Shown: positions 17,101-25,556 of the stretch, in pieces | Numbering within the stretch: position 1 is the first letter of the stretch | How the letters are laid out: each line of letters begins with the position of its first letter | Source: Prevotella sp. | GTDB lineage: Bacteria; Bacteroidota; Bacteroidia; Bacteroidales; Bacteroidaceae | Assembly: GCA_016281815.1 (NCBI GenBank) | Contig: JAEEJK010000117.1 | Span: 1-42,464 of the forward strand | Length of the DNA stretch: 42,464 nucleotides | Direction: 5' to 3' | Position numbers and translations under genes: made by a program | Notes under the pieces: model-generated | What the model saw: the letters and a program-made list of their open reading frames with translations, nothing else | Told to the model about the DNA's origin: nothing | Databases searched by the model: none

Positions 17101-19933
17101 CAAGTACTTCGCCAAGAAGAATGTGGAGAAATTCGTCAATGGCTACCGCCGCAGCGGTACCTCCGACAGCATCGACCAACTCATCAGCGAGTTGGAGGCA
17201 TACCATGACCTCGACACCCAACTCGCCCAAGGCAGGGAGAATCCTGAGACGGTGTTCGGTCAGATCGGACAGAAAGGCCATGAGCAATGGGGCCGCATGA
17301 GTCAGGTCCTTGACCAGGCAGCCGCCATCCATCAACTGTTTTCCGAGAGCGGCATCAGCGTCGACTACGACAGATTGTCGATTGATGCGACCAAAGGGGT
17401 CAATACCGCTCCGGCCAGGGAGTTGAACGAACTGATCCGCAGTTCTGCCTCATTCATCACCGTCAATGCCAAACTCAGCCTGAGCGACATCATACAGAAA
17501 GCCAATGTATGGGTGATGAACATCGGTCATCTGCGCAACTGGTCACAGTGGTGCCTCAGGCGCAAGAAACTGATCGCTGAGAACCTGAAACCTGTTGTCG
17601 ATTACATCGAGGAAGGCCATACGGTGATTGAGGCCAGCGATGCCATGCAGCGCGGACTGTACAAGAAACTGGCGATGAACGTGATTGACAGCAATGAGAC
17701 GCTCCGCGTGTTCAACGGCATGATTTTCGAAGATGCCATTGAGAAATACCGCGCCATTGCCAAGCAATACCAAAACCTGACGAAACGCGCCCTCTACTGC
17801 AAGTTGGCGTCACGCATCCCCTCACTGACCATCGAGGCAGCCAGCAACTCCGAGATAGGCATCCTGAAGCGCCACATTGCCTCTGGCGGCCGTGGCAGCA
17901 GCATCCGCCACATCATTGAGCAGATACCCACGCTGCTCCCGAAACTCTGTCCCTGCATGCTGATGAGTCCTATCTCCGTGGCACAGTTCATCGACCTCAA
18001 CCAGGACAAGTTCGACATCGTTGTTTTCGACGAGGCCTCACAGATGCCCACCAGCGAGGCAGTGGGTGCCATCGCCCGCGGCAAGGCCCTGATCGTGGTG
18101 GGTGACCCGAAGCAGATGCCGCCGACCAGTTTCTTCACCACCACCGCCGTGGATGAGAGCGAGGCCGACGTGGACGACATGGAGAGCATCCTCGACGACT
18201 GCATCACCCTGTCGTTCCCGGAGCATTACCTCACCTGGCACTACCGCAGCCGCCACGAGAGCCTCATTGCATTCAGCAACTCCCAGTACTACGACGGCAA
18301 ACTCTACACCTTCCCGTCTGTCGACGACCGTGCCTCGAAGGTAACGTTCGTCCCCATCGAGGGCACCTACGACTATGGCAAGTCACGCCGCAACCGCGCT
18401 GAGGCCGAGGCCATCGTCAACGAGGTGGTCCGCCGTCTGAATGACCCGAAGTTGTCAAAACTGAGCATCGGCATCGTATCCTTCAGCAAGACCCAACAGG
18501 ACCTCATCGAAGACATCCTAGTAGACGAACTGAGCAAGCATCCCAAACTGGAACGGCTTGCCTACGACTGCGAGGAACCTATATTTGTAAAGAACCTAGA
18601 GAATGTGCAAGGCGACGAGCGCGATGTCATTCTCTTCTCCGTGGGCTACGGTCCGGACAAGAGCGGTAAGGTGTCGATGAACTTCGGTCCGCTCAACAAC
18701 GCTGGTGGCGAGCGACGCCTGAACGTGGCAGTCAGCCGTGCCCGCAACGAGATGATGGTCTTCTCGACTTTGCAGCCTGAGCAGATTGACCTCAACCGCA
18801 GCCGTGCACGCGGTGTGGAGGGTCTGAAACGATTTTTGGAGTTTGCCAAGAACGGCCGCATGCCCGTCATTTCCTCTCAGATTGAGACGCAGACCGACAC
18901 CTCGGTCATCGACTCCATCGCCGATGAGATCCGCCAACATGGCTATGAGGTCGACACCCTTGTGGGACGCTCCCATTTCAAGATCGACCTGGCTGTCATC
19001 GACCCTGCCGACTCCGCCAACTACCTGCTCGGCATCCTCTGCGACGGTGCCAACTATTACGCCACCCCCACCCAGCGCGACCGTGAGATCTGTCAGCCCG
19101 GCGTGCTCCAGGGTCTGGGCTGGAACCTGATGCGTGTGTGGTCTGCCGACTGGTTCCTCAGCAAGGAGCAAGTGACCGACCGCATCATTGAGCGCATCGA
19201 GCAACTCTTAGCCGCCAAGGACGCGCCGAAGGAAGCCCCCTTGGAGGCTTTCGTCGCCACACCGCCAGTCAGCAAAGCACCGACGGACAAAGGCACAGCC
19301 GCCCCGTCACGCTCCGAACGTCTCTCTGACATTCCCTTTGAGGTGGATGAGAGCGACATCATCGAACTGACCAACGACAAGGAGAAGCCCTATGAGGAGG
19401 CGCAGATCGCACAGCGCTTCCAGGGCACCACCAGTCCCAACGTACTGGCATTGCAGCGCCGCAATGTGGAGAGCGACATCCTCACCATCATCCGCAAAGA
19501 GCAACCTGTCACGCTGGGCACTCTGCGCAAGCGCATCATGTGGATATACAACCAGCCCCGTATCTCCGACCGTCTGACGCACTGCCTCTCCAAAGGAGTT
19601 GAGAAGGCGTATGTCGACCCTCTGTCCTCACCCGATAACCCCACCTTCTGGGAGAATGTGACAACTGCCAAGGCTTACGACACCTACCGCAAGGCCAATG
19701 GCCGCAGCATCGAGGACATCCCCTTGGTCGAGGTGGTCAATGTGGTAAAAATGGCCATGAGCCAGCAACTCACCGCCCCCGTAGAGGAGTTGCTGCGCCA
19801 AATTGCCCGCCTGCTTGGTTTCGCCCGCCGCACCCCCAAGACCGACGATGCCGTCATGTCGGCAGTCAGTTATCTGGAGCGACAAGGCTGGCTCACCAAC
19901 CAAAGTGGAACGGTGGCGGTTGTTAGTTCATAG
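14162..19933 (+). CDS. DUF4011/SF1 helicase/Vsr-like nuclease/DUF3320 protein
   Basis: A 1,923-residue multidomain protein. In order: an N-terminal beta-rich region; a transglutaminase-like segment with Cys220 (QGNCADLSVLFASC) and His246 (KGHMFIGCW); a DUF4011 signature from residue 374 (WERKLLDFSLRNNLLNIR); superfamily-1 helicase motifs with Walker A GPPGTGKS at 680-687, Walker B DEAS at 1290-1293, then GDPKQMPP, HYRSRHESL, QGDERDV and the NVAVSRAR arginine motif; a Vsr/MTES_1575-like nuclease segment with Asp1609 (KIDLAVIDP) and CDG (1627-1629) followed by LGWNLMRVWSADWF; and a C-terminal DUF3320-like region. Proteins with this order are, as I recall, listed among candidate single-gene anti-phage systems. 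The ATG at 14162 is chosen because the longer frame overlaps the radical SAM gene. Leu precedes CDG where I expect Glu in many relatives, so nuclease activity is uncertain. Confidence 0.9.
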   Translation: MKNPLSEKNIRIDYMPCINYAISASGRKYISNFELHNEESEDWRELTLTISGDLLTPSECRLDLIPAGQTVSIADINIEPDIDKLRGITESTETQFTLSIQAGGEEVYNHTYPIHLMAFDQWPGSDVMPELLSAFVTPNASCLAQMNLNTASILEELTGSSALNSYQTKDPNRVRKMVAAVYEALHAQGFVYITAPQSFETKGQRIRTADQLLTQKQGNCADLSVLFASCLESIGLHPLLLLSKGHMFIGCWLEDKYYPQQLCDDVSFISKSIADGISEMVVVESTMLAQKNASFETAVKSAEDHIRLTPDDFIMAVDVFRCRLLGVRPLPLVAGQEAELEGADNGSATGAVRDVRQFDIGGESGRQVTRQQIWERKLLDFSLRNNLLNIRIGKNVVPFVSFNINTLEDKLQDNTDFKMLPLPLKEHLSPDSDGIYHSMAFRDKLENIVLEGIKNEQIYSYLDEDDLRNALKGLFRSSRTALEENGANTLYLVFGMLKWYETDVSVKPRYAPLILEPVDIVRKSGNNYVLRLREDEITFNTTLVEMMRQQYEVNITGINPLPTDESGIDVGKVFALVRNAIKDQARWDIVEENLLGLFSFSKFVMWNDIHNNSDKLRENPIIESLLQNRLVGIEPATGTDVRHFDSTMPPNSFAIPVDVDSSQLEAVIESGEGRSFILYGPPGTGKSQTITNMIANALFHDRRVLFVAEKMAALEVVQKRLAKIGLDPFCLEMHSNKMTKTHLLQQLQQAIDLTRLKSPEEYEHESQALFSQRQHLIQYVNLLHERQPSGLSLHDYISRYTAIDSEDAIMPSEPFVQGITTERIDSAAAAIEELGAVFRLTGHPCQSKLFGLYVHDTNDIENRGNAFLRRLLELMPNALTVIRDLSRANGINIPESLFGSQWAERLSQALSGATVVNAQLIGAATDKERRAFWNQQINTGQQLAKARQALIAKYKPEILGIDLVDLKRNWTEANDKWMVSKYFAKKNVEKFVNGYRRSGTSDSIDQLISELEAYHDLDTQLAQGRENPETVFGQIGQKGHEQWGRMSQVLDQAAAIHQLFSESGISVDYDRLSIDATKGVNTAPARELNELIRSSASFITVNAKLSLSDIIQKANVWVMNIGHLRNWSQWCLRRKKLIAENLKPVVDYIEEGHTVIEASDAMQRGLYKKLAMNVIDSNETLRVFNGMIFEDAIEKYRAIAKQYQNLTKRALYCKLASRIPSLTIEAASNSEIGILKRHIASGGRGSSIRHIIEQIPTLLPKLCPCMLMSPISVAQFIDLNQDKFDIVVFDEASQMPTSEAVGAIARGKALIVVGDPKQMPPTSFFTTTAVDESEADVDDMESILDDCITLSFPEHYLTWHYRSRHESLIAFSNSQYYDGKLYTFPSVDDRASKVTFVPIEGTYDYGKSRRNRAEAEAIVNEVVRRLNDPKLSKLSIGIVSFSKTQQDLIEDILVDELSKHPKLERLAYDCEEPIFVKNLENVQGDERDVILFSVGYGPDKSGKVSMNFGPLNNAGGERRLNVAVSRARNEMMVFSTLQPEQIDLNRSRARGVEGLKRFLEFAKNGRMPVISSQIETQTDTSVIDSIADEIRQHGYEVDTLVGRSHFKIDLAVIDPADSANYLLGILCDGANYYATPTQRDREICQPGVLQGLGWNLMRVWSADWFLSKEQVTDRIIERIEQLLAAKDAPKEAPLEAFVATPPVSKAPTDKGTAAPSRSERLSDIPFEVDESDIIELTNDKEKPYEEAQIAQRFQGTTSPNVLALQRRNVESDILTIIRKEQPVTLGTLRKRIMWIYNQPRISDRLTHCLSKGVEKAYVDPLSSPDNPTFWENVTTAKAYDTYRKANGRSIEDIPLVEVVNVVKMAMSQQLTAPVEELLRQIARLLGFARRTPKTDDAVMSAVSYLERQGWLTNQSGTVAVVSS

Positions 19934-19958
19934 TTCATAGTGCATAGTGCATAGTTAT

Positions 19959-19996
19959 AATAATGGGGGACTTGCAGCAGCAAGTCCCCCATTATT
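19959..19996. terminator. Bidirectional terminator
   Basis: A perfect 17-bp stem, AATAATGGGGGACTTGC paired with its complement around an AGCA loop. A-rich on one side and T-rich on the other, it can work in both directions between the convergent helicase and lpxA-family genes. Confidence 0.9.
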
Positions 19997-20061
19997 ATTG
20001 TCATTCCATTGAATGATCCTAGGAAGGCGTCCCCTCCCATTTGGGGAGGTTCAGAAAGAGG

Positions 20062-20850
20062 TTATATCTTCGTGATAATTCCCCTTTGAGTCTCAGAGAT
20101 GAAATTCACGAGGTTTTGTATCTCCGGACTATCGGGCACCTGCTCCTTCACCTGCATGACGGCATCGAAGACGCTGGTCTGGCCGTGGAAGATGAGGCGG
20201 TAGGCATTGGCGATGTGCTTCTGAGTCTTATCCGAAACCCCATGCATGCTGAGAACGGTGGTGTTGATGCCATGGTACTTCACCGGTGAGCCACCGGCGA
20301 TGATATAAGGCGGAACATCCTTTGAGAATGTCGTTCCGGCCTGAACCATCGCTCCCTTGCCAACCCTTGTGCCGGCATTCTCGATCACGCTGGTGGAGAA
20401 GATGGCGAAATCGCTGATGACACAGTCGCCGGCTATCTTGGTACCATATCCGAAGACACAGTCATTGCCGATTTTCGTGTCATGCGAGATATGCACACCC
20501 TCCATGAGGAAGTTGTTGTCGCCGATGATGGTCTGGCATCCTTTGTGCGTTGCGCGGTTGATGACCACATTCTCGCGGATGATGTTGTTGTTGCCGATGA
20601 TGCACTCACTCTTTTCACCCACAAATTCAAAGTCTTGTGGCAGGGCGGCAATCACCGACCCCTGGTGGATTTTGTTGTTGTTGCCCACCCTTGCACCGTT
20701 GAGGATGCTCGTGAAAGGGAAGATGATGCAGTTGTCACCGATTTCCACATCCCCCTCGATATACACGAAGGGGAATATCTTACAATTGTTACCGATTTTC
20801 GCCCTGGGGTCGATTTCGGCTCTTGGACTGATATCACTTGGCATAGTCAA
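20062..20850 (-). CDS. lpxA: Acyl-ACP:UDP-N-acetylglucosamine O-acyltransferase, LpxA family
   Basis: A 262-residue left-handed beta-helix acyltransferase. Hexapeptide repeats fill residues 10-190 (for example AKIGNNCKIFPFVYI, ARVGNNNKIHQGSVI); LPQDFEFVGE, RENVVINRATHKG and the catalytic-His segment MEGVHISHDTKIG match LpxA, and the C-terminal helices contain HIANAYRLIFHGQTSVFDA. LpxA carries out the first step of lipid A synthesis in the cytoplasm. It begins 13 nt after the efflux outer-membrane factor gene and probably ends the efflux operon, away from the usual lpxD/lpxC-fabZ cluster, so it may be a second LpxA paralogue. An alternative ATG is two codons downstream (20844). Confidence 0.9.
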   Translation of the reverse strand: MTMPSDISPRAEIDPRAKIGNNCKIFPFVYIEGDVEIGDNCIIFPFTSILNGARVGNNNKIHQGSVIAALPQDFEFVGEKSECIIGNNNIIRENVVINRATHKGCQTIIGDNNFLMEGVHISHDTKIGNDCVFGYGTKIAGDCVISDFAIFSTSVIENAGTRVGKGAMVQAGTTFSKDVPPYIIAGGSPVKYHGINTTVLSMHGVSDKTQKHIANAYRLIFHGQTSVFDAVMQVKEQVPDSPEIQNLVNFISETQRGIITKI

Positions 20851-20863
20851 TGATGTTTTAGGT

Positions 20864-22252
20864 TTATTTTCCGCCTCCTCCGAGAGCCTGGTACAGGCTG
20901 ACCACCGCCTGCATCTTGTAGAATTCGTCGGTGACTTTGGTGAGTTGTGCGTTAAGGAGCGACTGCTGAGCAGTGATCACCTCAAGGTATGAACTGGAAG
21001 AGTTTTTGAAGAGCATCCGTGTGTGCTCCACATTCTTGGTGAGGGTCTCCACACGCTTGGCCTCGAGTTTTGCTTTCTCATCCGAAGCATTGTAGAGCAC
21101 GAGGGCGTCGCTCACCTCGCTGCCAGCCTTCAGCACGGCATTCTGCCATGAGTTGAAAGCCTGCTCATACTGAGCCTCAGCCACCCGGAGTCCGGCGGTA
21201 AGTTGTCCGCGCATGAAAATGGGCTGTGTGAGACTTCCCACGGCCGAGAGGAGCCATTTGCCTGGGTTGACGACGGCCCCGCCACCGCTGTTGGTAAATG
21301 TGGCTGTAGGTGTGATGGTCAGACTGGGATAGAAGCGGCTTCTGGCCGTCTCCACGCCATAGAAACACTTGGCGAGGTTCATCTCGGCATAGTGCACATC
21401 GGCTCTGTTGGCGAGCAGTTGGATGCCCACGCCGGTGCTGAACTCAGAGGGCAGGTTCTGCTCCTCGAGTTTTCCGCGCTTGATGGTCTGTGCGGGCTGT
21501 CCCATCACGAGCGAGAGCGAGTTCTCCACCTCGCGGATCTGCCGCTGCATGTCCACGGCCTGTGCCTGCACTGAGTAGTAGTTGGCCTCGGCGCTCTGCA
21601 CGCTGGTCGAGCGTGCCCTTCCCAGTTCCATCTGCAGTTTCATCATGTCCCAGGTATCCTTGGTGAGCGTGGTCATGTCGTTGAGGATCTCCATCTGCTT
21701 GTCGAGCATGAGGAGGGTGTAGTACATGTTGGCCACTCCCGCCACGATGTTGGTCTGCACGACAGTCTGGTAATCCTTCGTCGCCAGCAACTGCACCTGT
21801 GCGCCACGTTTCTGCGAGAGGAGGTTGCCGAAGAGGTCGGCATTCCAACTGGCAGCGATGGGCAACTGATAAGTCTTGGTAGCCGCATTGCCATCCCATG
21901 AAGCGATGGTTCCCGACGGGGAGAAGGTGAACTGCGGCAGGAAGGCCAACCGGGCAGCCTTGAGTTGTGCCTCCGCCATGTTCACGTTGAGTGCTGCGTT
22001 GAGCAAGTCGGGATTGTTGTCGAGAGCGGTCTGGATGAGCACCTGCAACTGTGGGTCGGTGAACACACTTCTCCAAGGCAGGTTGCCGAAATTGGCCGTA
22101 TCGGCCTCAGCGACAAGGGTGTCGGTCAGCGACACATTGTCGCGGATGAGTCCCGTGGTATTCACATCGGGTCTCTCGTATTTCTGGTAGAGGCCGCAGC
22201 CCGACAGGAAAGTCAGGCCGGCCGCCATCAGGATGATATTGAGTTTCTTCAT
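20864..22252 (-). CDS. RND efflux outer-membrane factor, NodT/TolC-like lipoprotein
   Basis: A 462-residue outer-membrane channel protein. It starts MKKLNIILMAAGLTFLSGC with lipobox LSGC (Cys19), so it is lipidated like OprM. The rest shows the two internal repeats of the OEP fold: LPWRSVFTDPQLQVLIQTAL, ANYYSVQAQAVDMQRQIREV and GQLTAGLRVAEAQYEQAF. It should dock with the adaptor and pump encoded upstream. The start at 22252 is one base after the pump stop codon; the longer frame from 22291 overlaps the pump gene and would bury the signal peptide. Confidence 0.95.
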   Translation of the reverse strand: MKKLNIILMAAGLTFLSGCGLYQKYERPDVNTTGLIRDNVSLTDTLVAEADTANFGNLPWRSVFTDPQLQVLIQTALDNNPDLLNAALNVNMAEAQLKAARLAFLPQFTFSPSGTIASWDGNAATKTYQLPIAASWNADLFGNLLSQKRGAQVQLLATKDYQTVVQTNIVAGVANMYYTLLMLDKQMEILNDMTTLTKDTWDMMKLQMELGRARSTSVQSAEANYYSVQAQAVDMQRQIREVENSLSLVMGQPAQTIKRGKLEEQNLPSEFSTGVGIQLLANRADVHYAEMNLAKCFYGVETARSRFYPSLTITPTATFTNSGGGAVVNPGKWLLSAVGSLTQPIFMRGQLTAGLRVAEAQYEQAFNSWQNAVLKAGSEVSDALVLYNASDEKAKLEAKRVETLTKNVEHTRMLFKNSSSSYLEVITAQQSLLNAQLTKVTDEFYKMQAVVSLYQALGGGGK

Positions 22253-22253
22253 A

Positions 22254-25200
22254 TTATTCCTCCACTGTATAGTTGTTGGCATGGTTGACATACTGCTTCA
22301 ATTCGGCATGAACAGCCTCGTCGACATCATCTTCGAATTTCATGGGCTTCAGTTTCTCCTGCAGCGACTGGAAGATGACAAAGAGCGTGGGCACCACAAA
22401 AATCTGCAACAGCGTACCGATGAGCATACCGCCGATGGCTGCAGCACCCAGGGTTTGGTTGCCGTTCTTTCCTACTCCCGATGCGAACATCATGGGGAGC
22501 AGACCGATGATCATGGCCAACGAGGTCATCAGGATCGGTCGCAGACGGGCTGCGGCACCAAGCACTGCCGACCATGAGATGGCCATACCCGTCTCGCGGC
22601 GCTCGAGGGCGAACTGCACGATCAGAATGGCGTTCTTGGCAAGCAGACCGATCAACATGATGAGCGAGATCTGCATGTAGATATCGTTGGAATGTCCGAA
22701 CAATTGAGTGAACAGGAAGGCGCCTGCCAGTCCGAATGGTACGGAGAGGATCACCGCCAGCGGCAGGATGTAACTCTCATACTGTGCTGAAAGAATGAGG
22801 TAGATGAACACGATACAGAGGACAAAGATGAGCGCCGTGGAGTTGCTCGACTGGGCCTCCTGGCGGGTCAGTCCTGAGTAATCATAGGTATATCCTGCCG
22901 GCAGTATCTGCTCAGCCACCTGCTCCACTGCCTTGATGGCCTCACCGGTGGAGTAGCCGTCGGCCACGGTGGCCGTGACGTTGATGGCCGTAAAGAGGTT
23001 GAATCGGTTGATGTTCGACGGTCCGTAGACACGCTCGAGTTTGCAGAACTCATTGACGGGAGCCATGCCCGCCGGCGTGCGCACATAGACGCTGTTGAGA
23101 CTCTCGGGCGTCATCCTGCATTCGGGCGATGCCTGCACCATCACACGATAGAGTTTTCCGTATGCATTGAAGTTGGAGGCGTAGAGACCGCCATAATAGC
23201 CCTGCAGGGTGGTGAGGACGGTCTGCGGCGAGATGCCCGCCTGCTTACACTTTGCCACATCCATGTGGATCATGTACTGCGGATAACTCGGATTGTATGA
23301 TGTCTGGGCAGTCTGTATCTCAGGCCGTTTGTTGAGTTCGGCCAGGTATTCCTGAACGACGTCAAAGAACCTGAGGAGTTCACCGCCGGTACGGTCCTGC
23401 ATCACGAGTGACACACCGCTGTTGGCAGAGAAGCCAGGAATCATAGGCGGTGAGAAGGCCAGGATCTGTGCATCCTTGATGGAAGCCGTCTGCTTGTAGA
23501 TCATGCCGAGCACCGAATTAGCGTCATAGGGATTGACGAGGAAGCGGTAGATGCCGTCTCCCTGCCACAGTCCGGAGAGTTTCCACCAGAAACCTTTCTG
23601 GCGCTCATCAAAGGGCTTGAGTTTGATGATGAATGTGGCCTGGTCGCTGCCCGCACCTGCAATGAAGTTGTAACCCTGGATCTGCTCACGCGACTGGATG
23701 GCCGGATTGGAGGCAAGGATGGAGTCCACCTCATTGATGACCTGTCTTGTACGGGCCACTGATGTGGCGGGCGGCATCGAGATGGTGCAGAAGAGTGTTC
23801 CGGTATCCTCGTTCGGTACCAGACCAGACTTGGTGGTCTGCATGGTCACAGCCAGCACTGCGATACCGATGATCACTGCGATGCCGATGGCCAATGGTTT
23901 GCGCACCAGTTTCTCCACACGGGTCTTGTATTTGCCCAGAATCTTCTCGTAGGAAGTGTTGAAAGCGGCATGGAAGCGGTCGATGCGCGACATCTTCACC
24001 TCCTTGCCTTCCTCATCGCGGGGTTTGAGGAAGATAGCGCAGAGGGCCGGAGACAGCGTAAGGGCGTTGAGCGCCGAGATAAAGATGGACACCGCCATGG
24101 TGATACCGAACTCGCGGTAGAACGTACCTGTGGTGCCACCGATGAACGAGACGGGGATGAACACGGATGCCATCACGAGGGTGATGGAGATGATCGCGCT
24201 CGAGATCTCGTTCATGGCATCTATCGACGCGGTGAGCGAACTCTTGTAGCCCTGGTCGAGTTTGGCGTGCACCGCCTCCACCACCACGATGGCGTCATCG
24301 ACCACAATGGCGATGGCGAGCAGCAAAGCCGACAGGGTGAGCAAGTTGATGGAGAATCCAAAAATCTTGAGGAAGAAGAACGTACCGATAAGCGACACCG
24401 GCACAGCGATCATCGGGATCAACGTGGAGCGGAAGTCCTGGAGGAAGATATACACCACGAGGAAGACGAGCAAGAGCGTCATCACGAGGGTGAACACCAC
24501 CTCTTCGATACTGGCATAGAGGAACTCCGTGACATCATAGTTGATCTTGTAAGTCATGCCCGGAGGGAACAACTTGGCCTGCTCCTCAAGTTCTTTCTTC
24601 ACATTCTTGGCAATCTCGTTGGCATTGGAACCAGCAATCTGCTGCACCATACCCATCACAGAGGGTATGTTGTTGTTCTTCATCGACACCGAATACTGCA
24701 AACCGCCGAGTTCCACCTTGGCGACATCCTTCAGTTTGACGGTGTTGCCGGCATTGTCGCTCTTGATGATGATATTGCCAAACTCCTCAGCGTTTTTCAG
24801 ACGTCCGGTGTAACGCATGGCGTATTCGTAGGCCACATTAGAAAGTTCACCGAAGGCACCGGGAGCGGCCTCGACGTTCTGCTCAGCCAGCACGTTTGAG
24901 ATGTCCGAAGGCATCAGGTTGTGCTGTTTCATCACCTCGGGGTCGAGCCAAATACGCATCGAGTATGTCTTCACACCCGGCGACTGGACGTCGCCCACAC
25001 CTTGGATACGCTTGATGGCGGGCACGACGTTGATGTTGCTGTAGTTGGTGAGGAACTCGTCATCATAACGTCCGTCACTGGTGAGGGTGTACATCATCAC
25101 CTGCGATGTCTGGCGCTTCATCACGGTGACACCGATTCGGGTCACCTCGGCAGGCATCAGTGCCAATGCCTGTTGCACGCGGTTCTGCACGTTGACGGCA

Positions 25201-25508
25201 CACATATCTGGGTTCATGCCCTGCCGGAACAGAATGGAGAGGCTGGCCGAACCACTGGAGGCTGAAGAACTGATATAGTCCATACCCTCCACACCGTTGA
25301 TACTCTCCTCAAGCGGCACGAGCACCGAGTTTTTCACTGTCTCGGCATCAGCACCAGGATAACTGGTGAACACCACGACAGTAGGCGGCGCGATATCTGG
25401 ATACTGCTCGATGGGGAGCGTAGCCAGTCCGATAAAGCCCAGCAGCACAATGACGACGGAAATCACCGTCGAGAGCACCGGGCGTTTTATAAATGTTGTA
25501 AATGTCAT
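22254..25508 (-). CDS. RND multidrug efflux pump, HAE1 (AcrB-like) family
   Basis: A 1,084-residue inner-membrane proton antiporter of full family length. It opens FIKRPVLSTVISVVIVLLGF, followed by the first porter domain (YPGADAETVKNSV). Helix 4 holds the proton-relay Asp pair in LLAIAIVVDDAIVVVEAV, and helix 10 the partner Lys in LLAKNAILIVQFALERR. Two large periplasmic loops are present. It is the second gene of a three-part operon (adaptor, pump, channel). Substrates cannot be predicted; HAE1 pumps usually export drugs, bile salts or detergents. No regulator gene is adjacent. Confidence 0.97.
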   Translation of the reverse strand: MTFTTFIKRPVLSTVISVVIVLLGFIGLATLPIEQYPDIAPPTVVVFTSYPGADAETVKNSVLVPLEESINGVEGMDYISSSASSGSASLSILFRQGMNPDMCAVNVQNRVQQALALMPAEVTRIGVTVMKRQTSQVMMYTLTSDGRYDDEFLTNYSNINVVPAIKRIQGVGDVQSPGVKTYSMRIWLDPEVMKQHNLMPSDISNVLAEQNVEAAPGAFGELSNVAYEYAMRYTGRLKNAEEFGNIIIKSDNAGNTVKLKDVAKVELGGLQYSVSMKNNNIPSVMGMVQQIAGSNANEIAKNVKKELEEQAKLFPPGMTYKINYDVTEFLYASIEEVVFTLVMTLLLVFLVVYIFLQDFRSTLIPMIAVPVSLIGTFFFLKIFGFSINLLTLSALLLAIAIVVDDAIVVVEAVHAKLDQGYKSSLTASIDAMNEISSAIISITLVMASVFIPVSFIGGTTGTFYREFGITMAVSIFISALNALTLSPALCAIFLKPRDEEGKEVKMSRIDRFHAAFNTSYEKILGKYKTRVEKLVRKPLAIGIAVIIGIAVLAVTMQTTKSGLVPNEDTGTLFCTISMPPATSVARTRQVINEVDSILASNPAIQSREQIQGYNFIAGAGSDQATFIIKLKPFDERQKGFWWKLSGLWQGDGIYRFLVNPYDANSVLGMIYKQTASIKDAQILAFSPPMIPGFSANSGVSLVMQDRTGGELLRFFDVVQEYLAELNKRPEIQTAQTSYNPSYPQYMIHMDVAKCKQAGISPQTVLTTLQGYYGGLYASNFNAYGKLYRVMVQASPECRMTPESLNSVYVRTPAGMAPVNEFCKLERVYGPSNINRFNLFTAINVTATVADGYSTGEAIKAVEQVAEQILPAGYTYDYSGLTRQEAQSSNSTALIFVLCIVFIYLILSAQYESYILPLAVILSVPFGLAGAFLFTQLFGHSNDIYMQISLIMLIGLLAKNAILIVQFALERRETGMAISWSAVLGAAARLRPILMTSLAMIIGLLPMMFASGVGKNGNQTLGAAAIGGMLIGTLLQIFVVPTLFVIFQSLQEKLKPMKFEDDVDEAVHAELKQYVNHANNYTVEE

Positions 25509-25556
25509 GTTCTCTGTTGTTGATTAAACTGGAGTCTCAGAGGTGAGGCGTATGTA

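Noticed and set aside
23970..24899. 309-codon plus-strand ORF opposite the RND pump
   Set aside because: Charged His/Glu/Arg-rich translation typical of the reverse of membrane-protein codons; the pump frame is certain.
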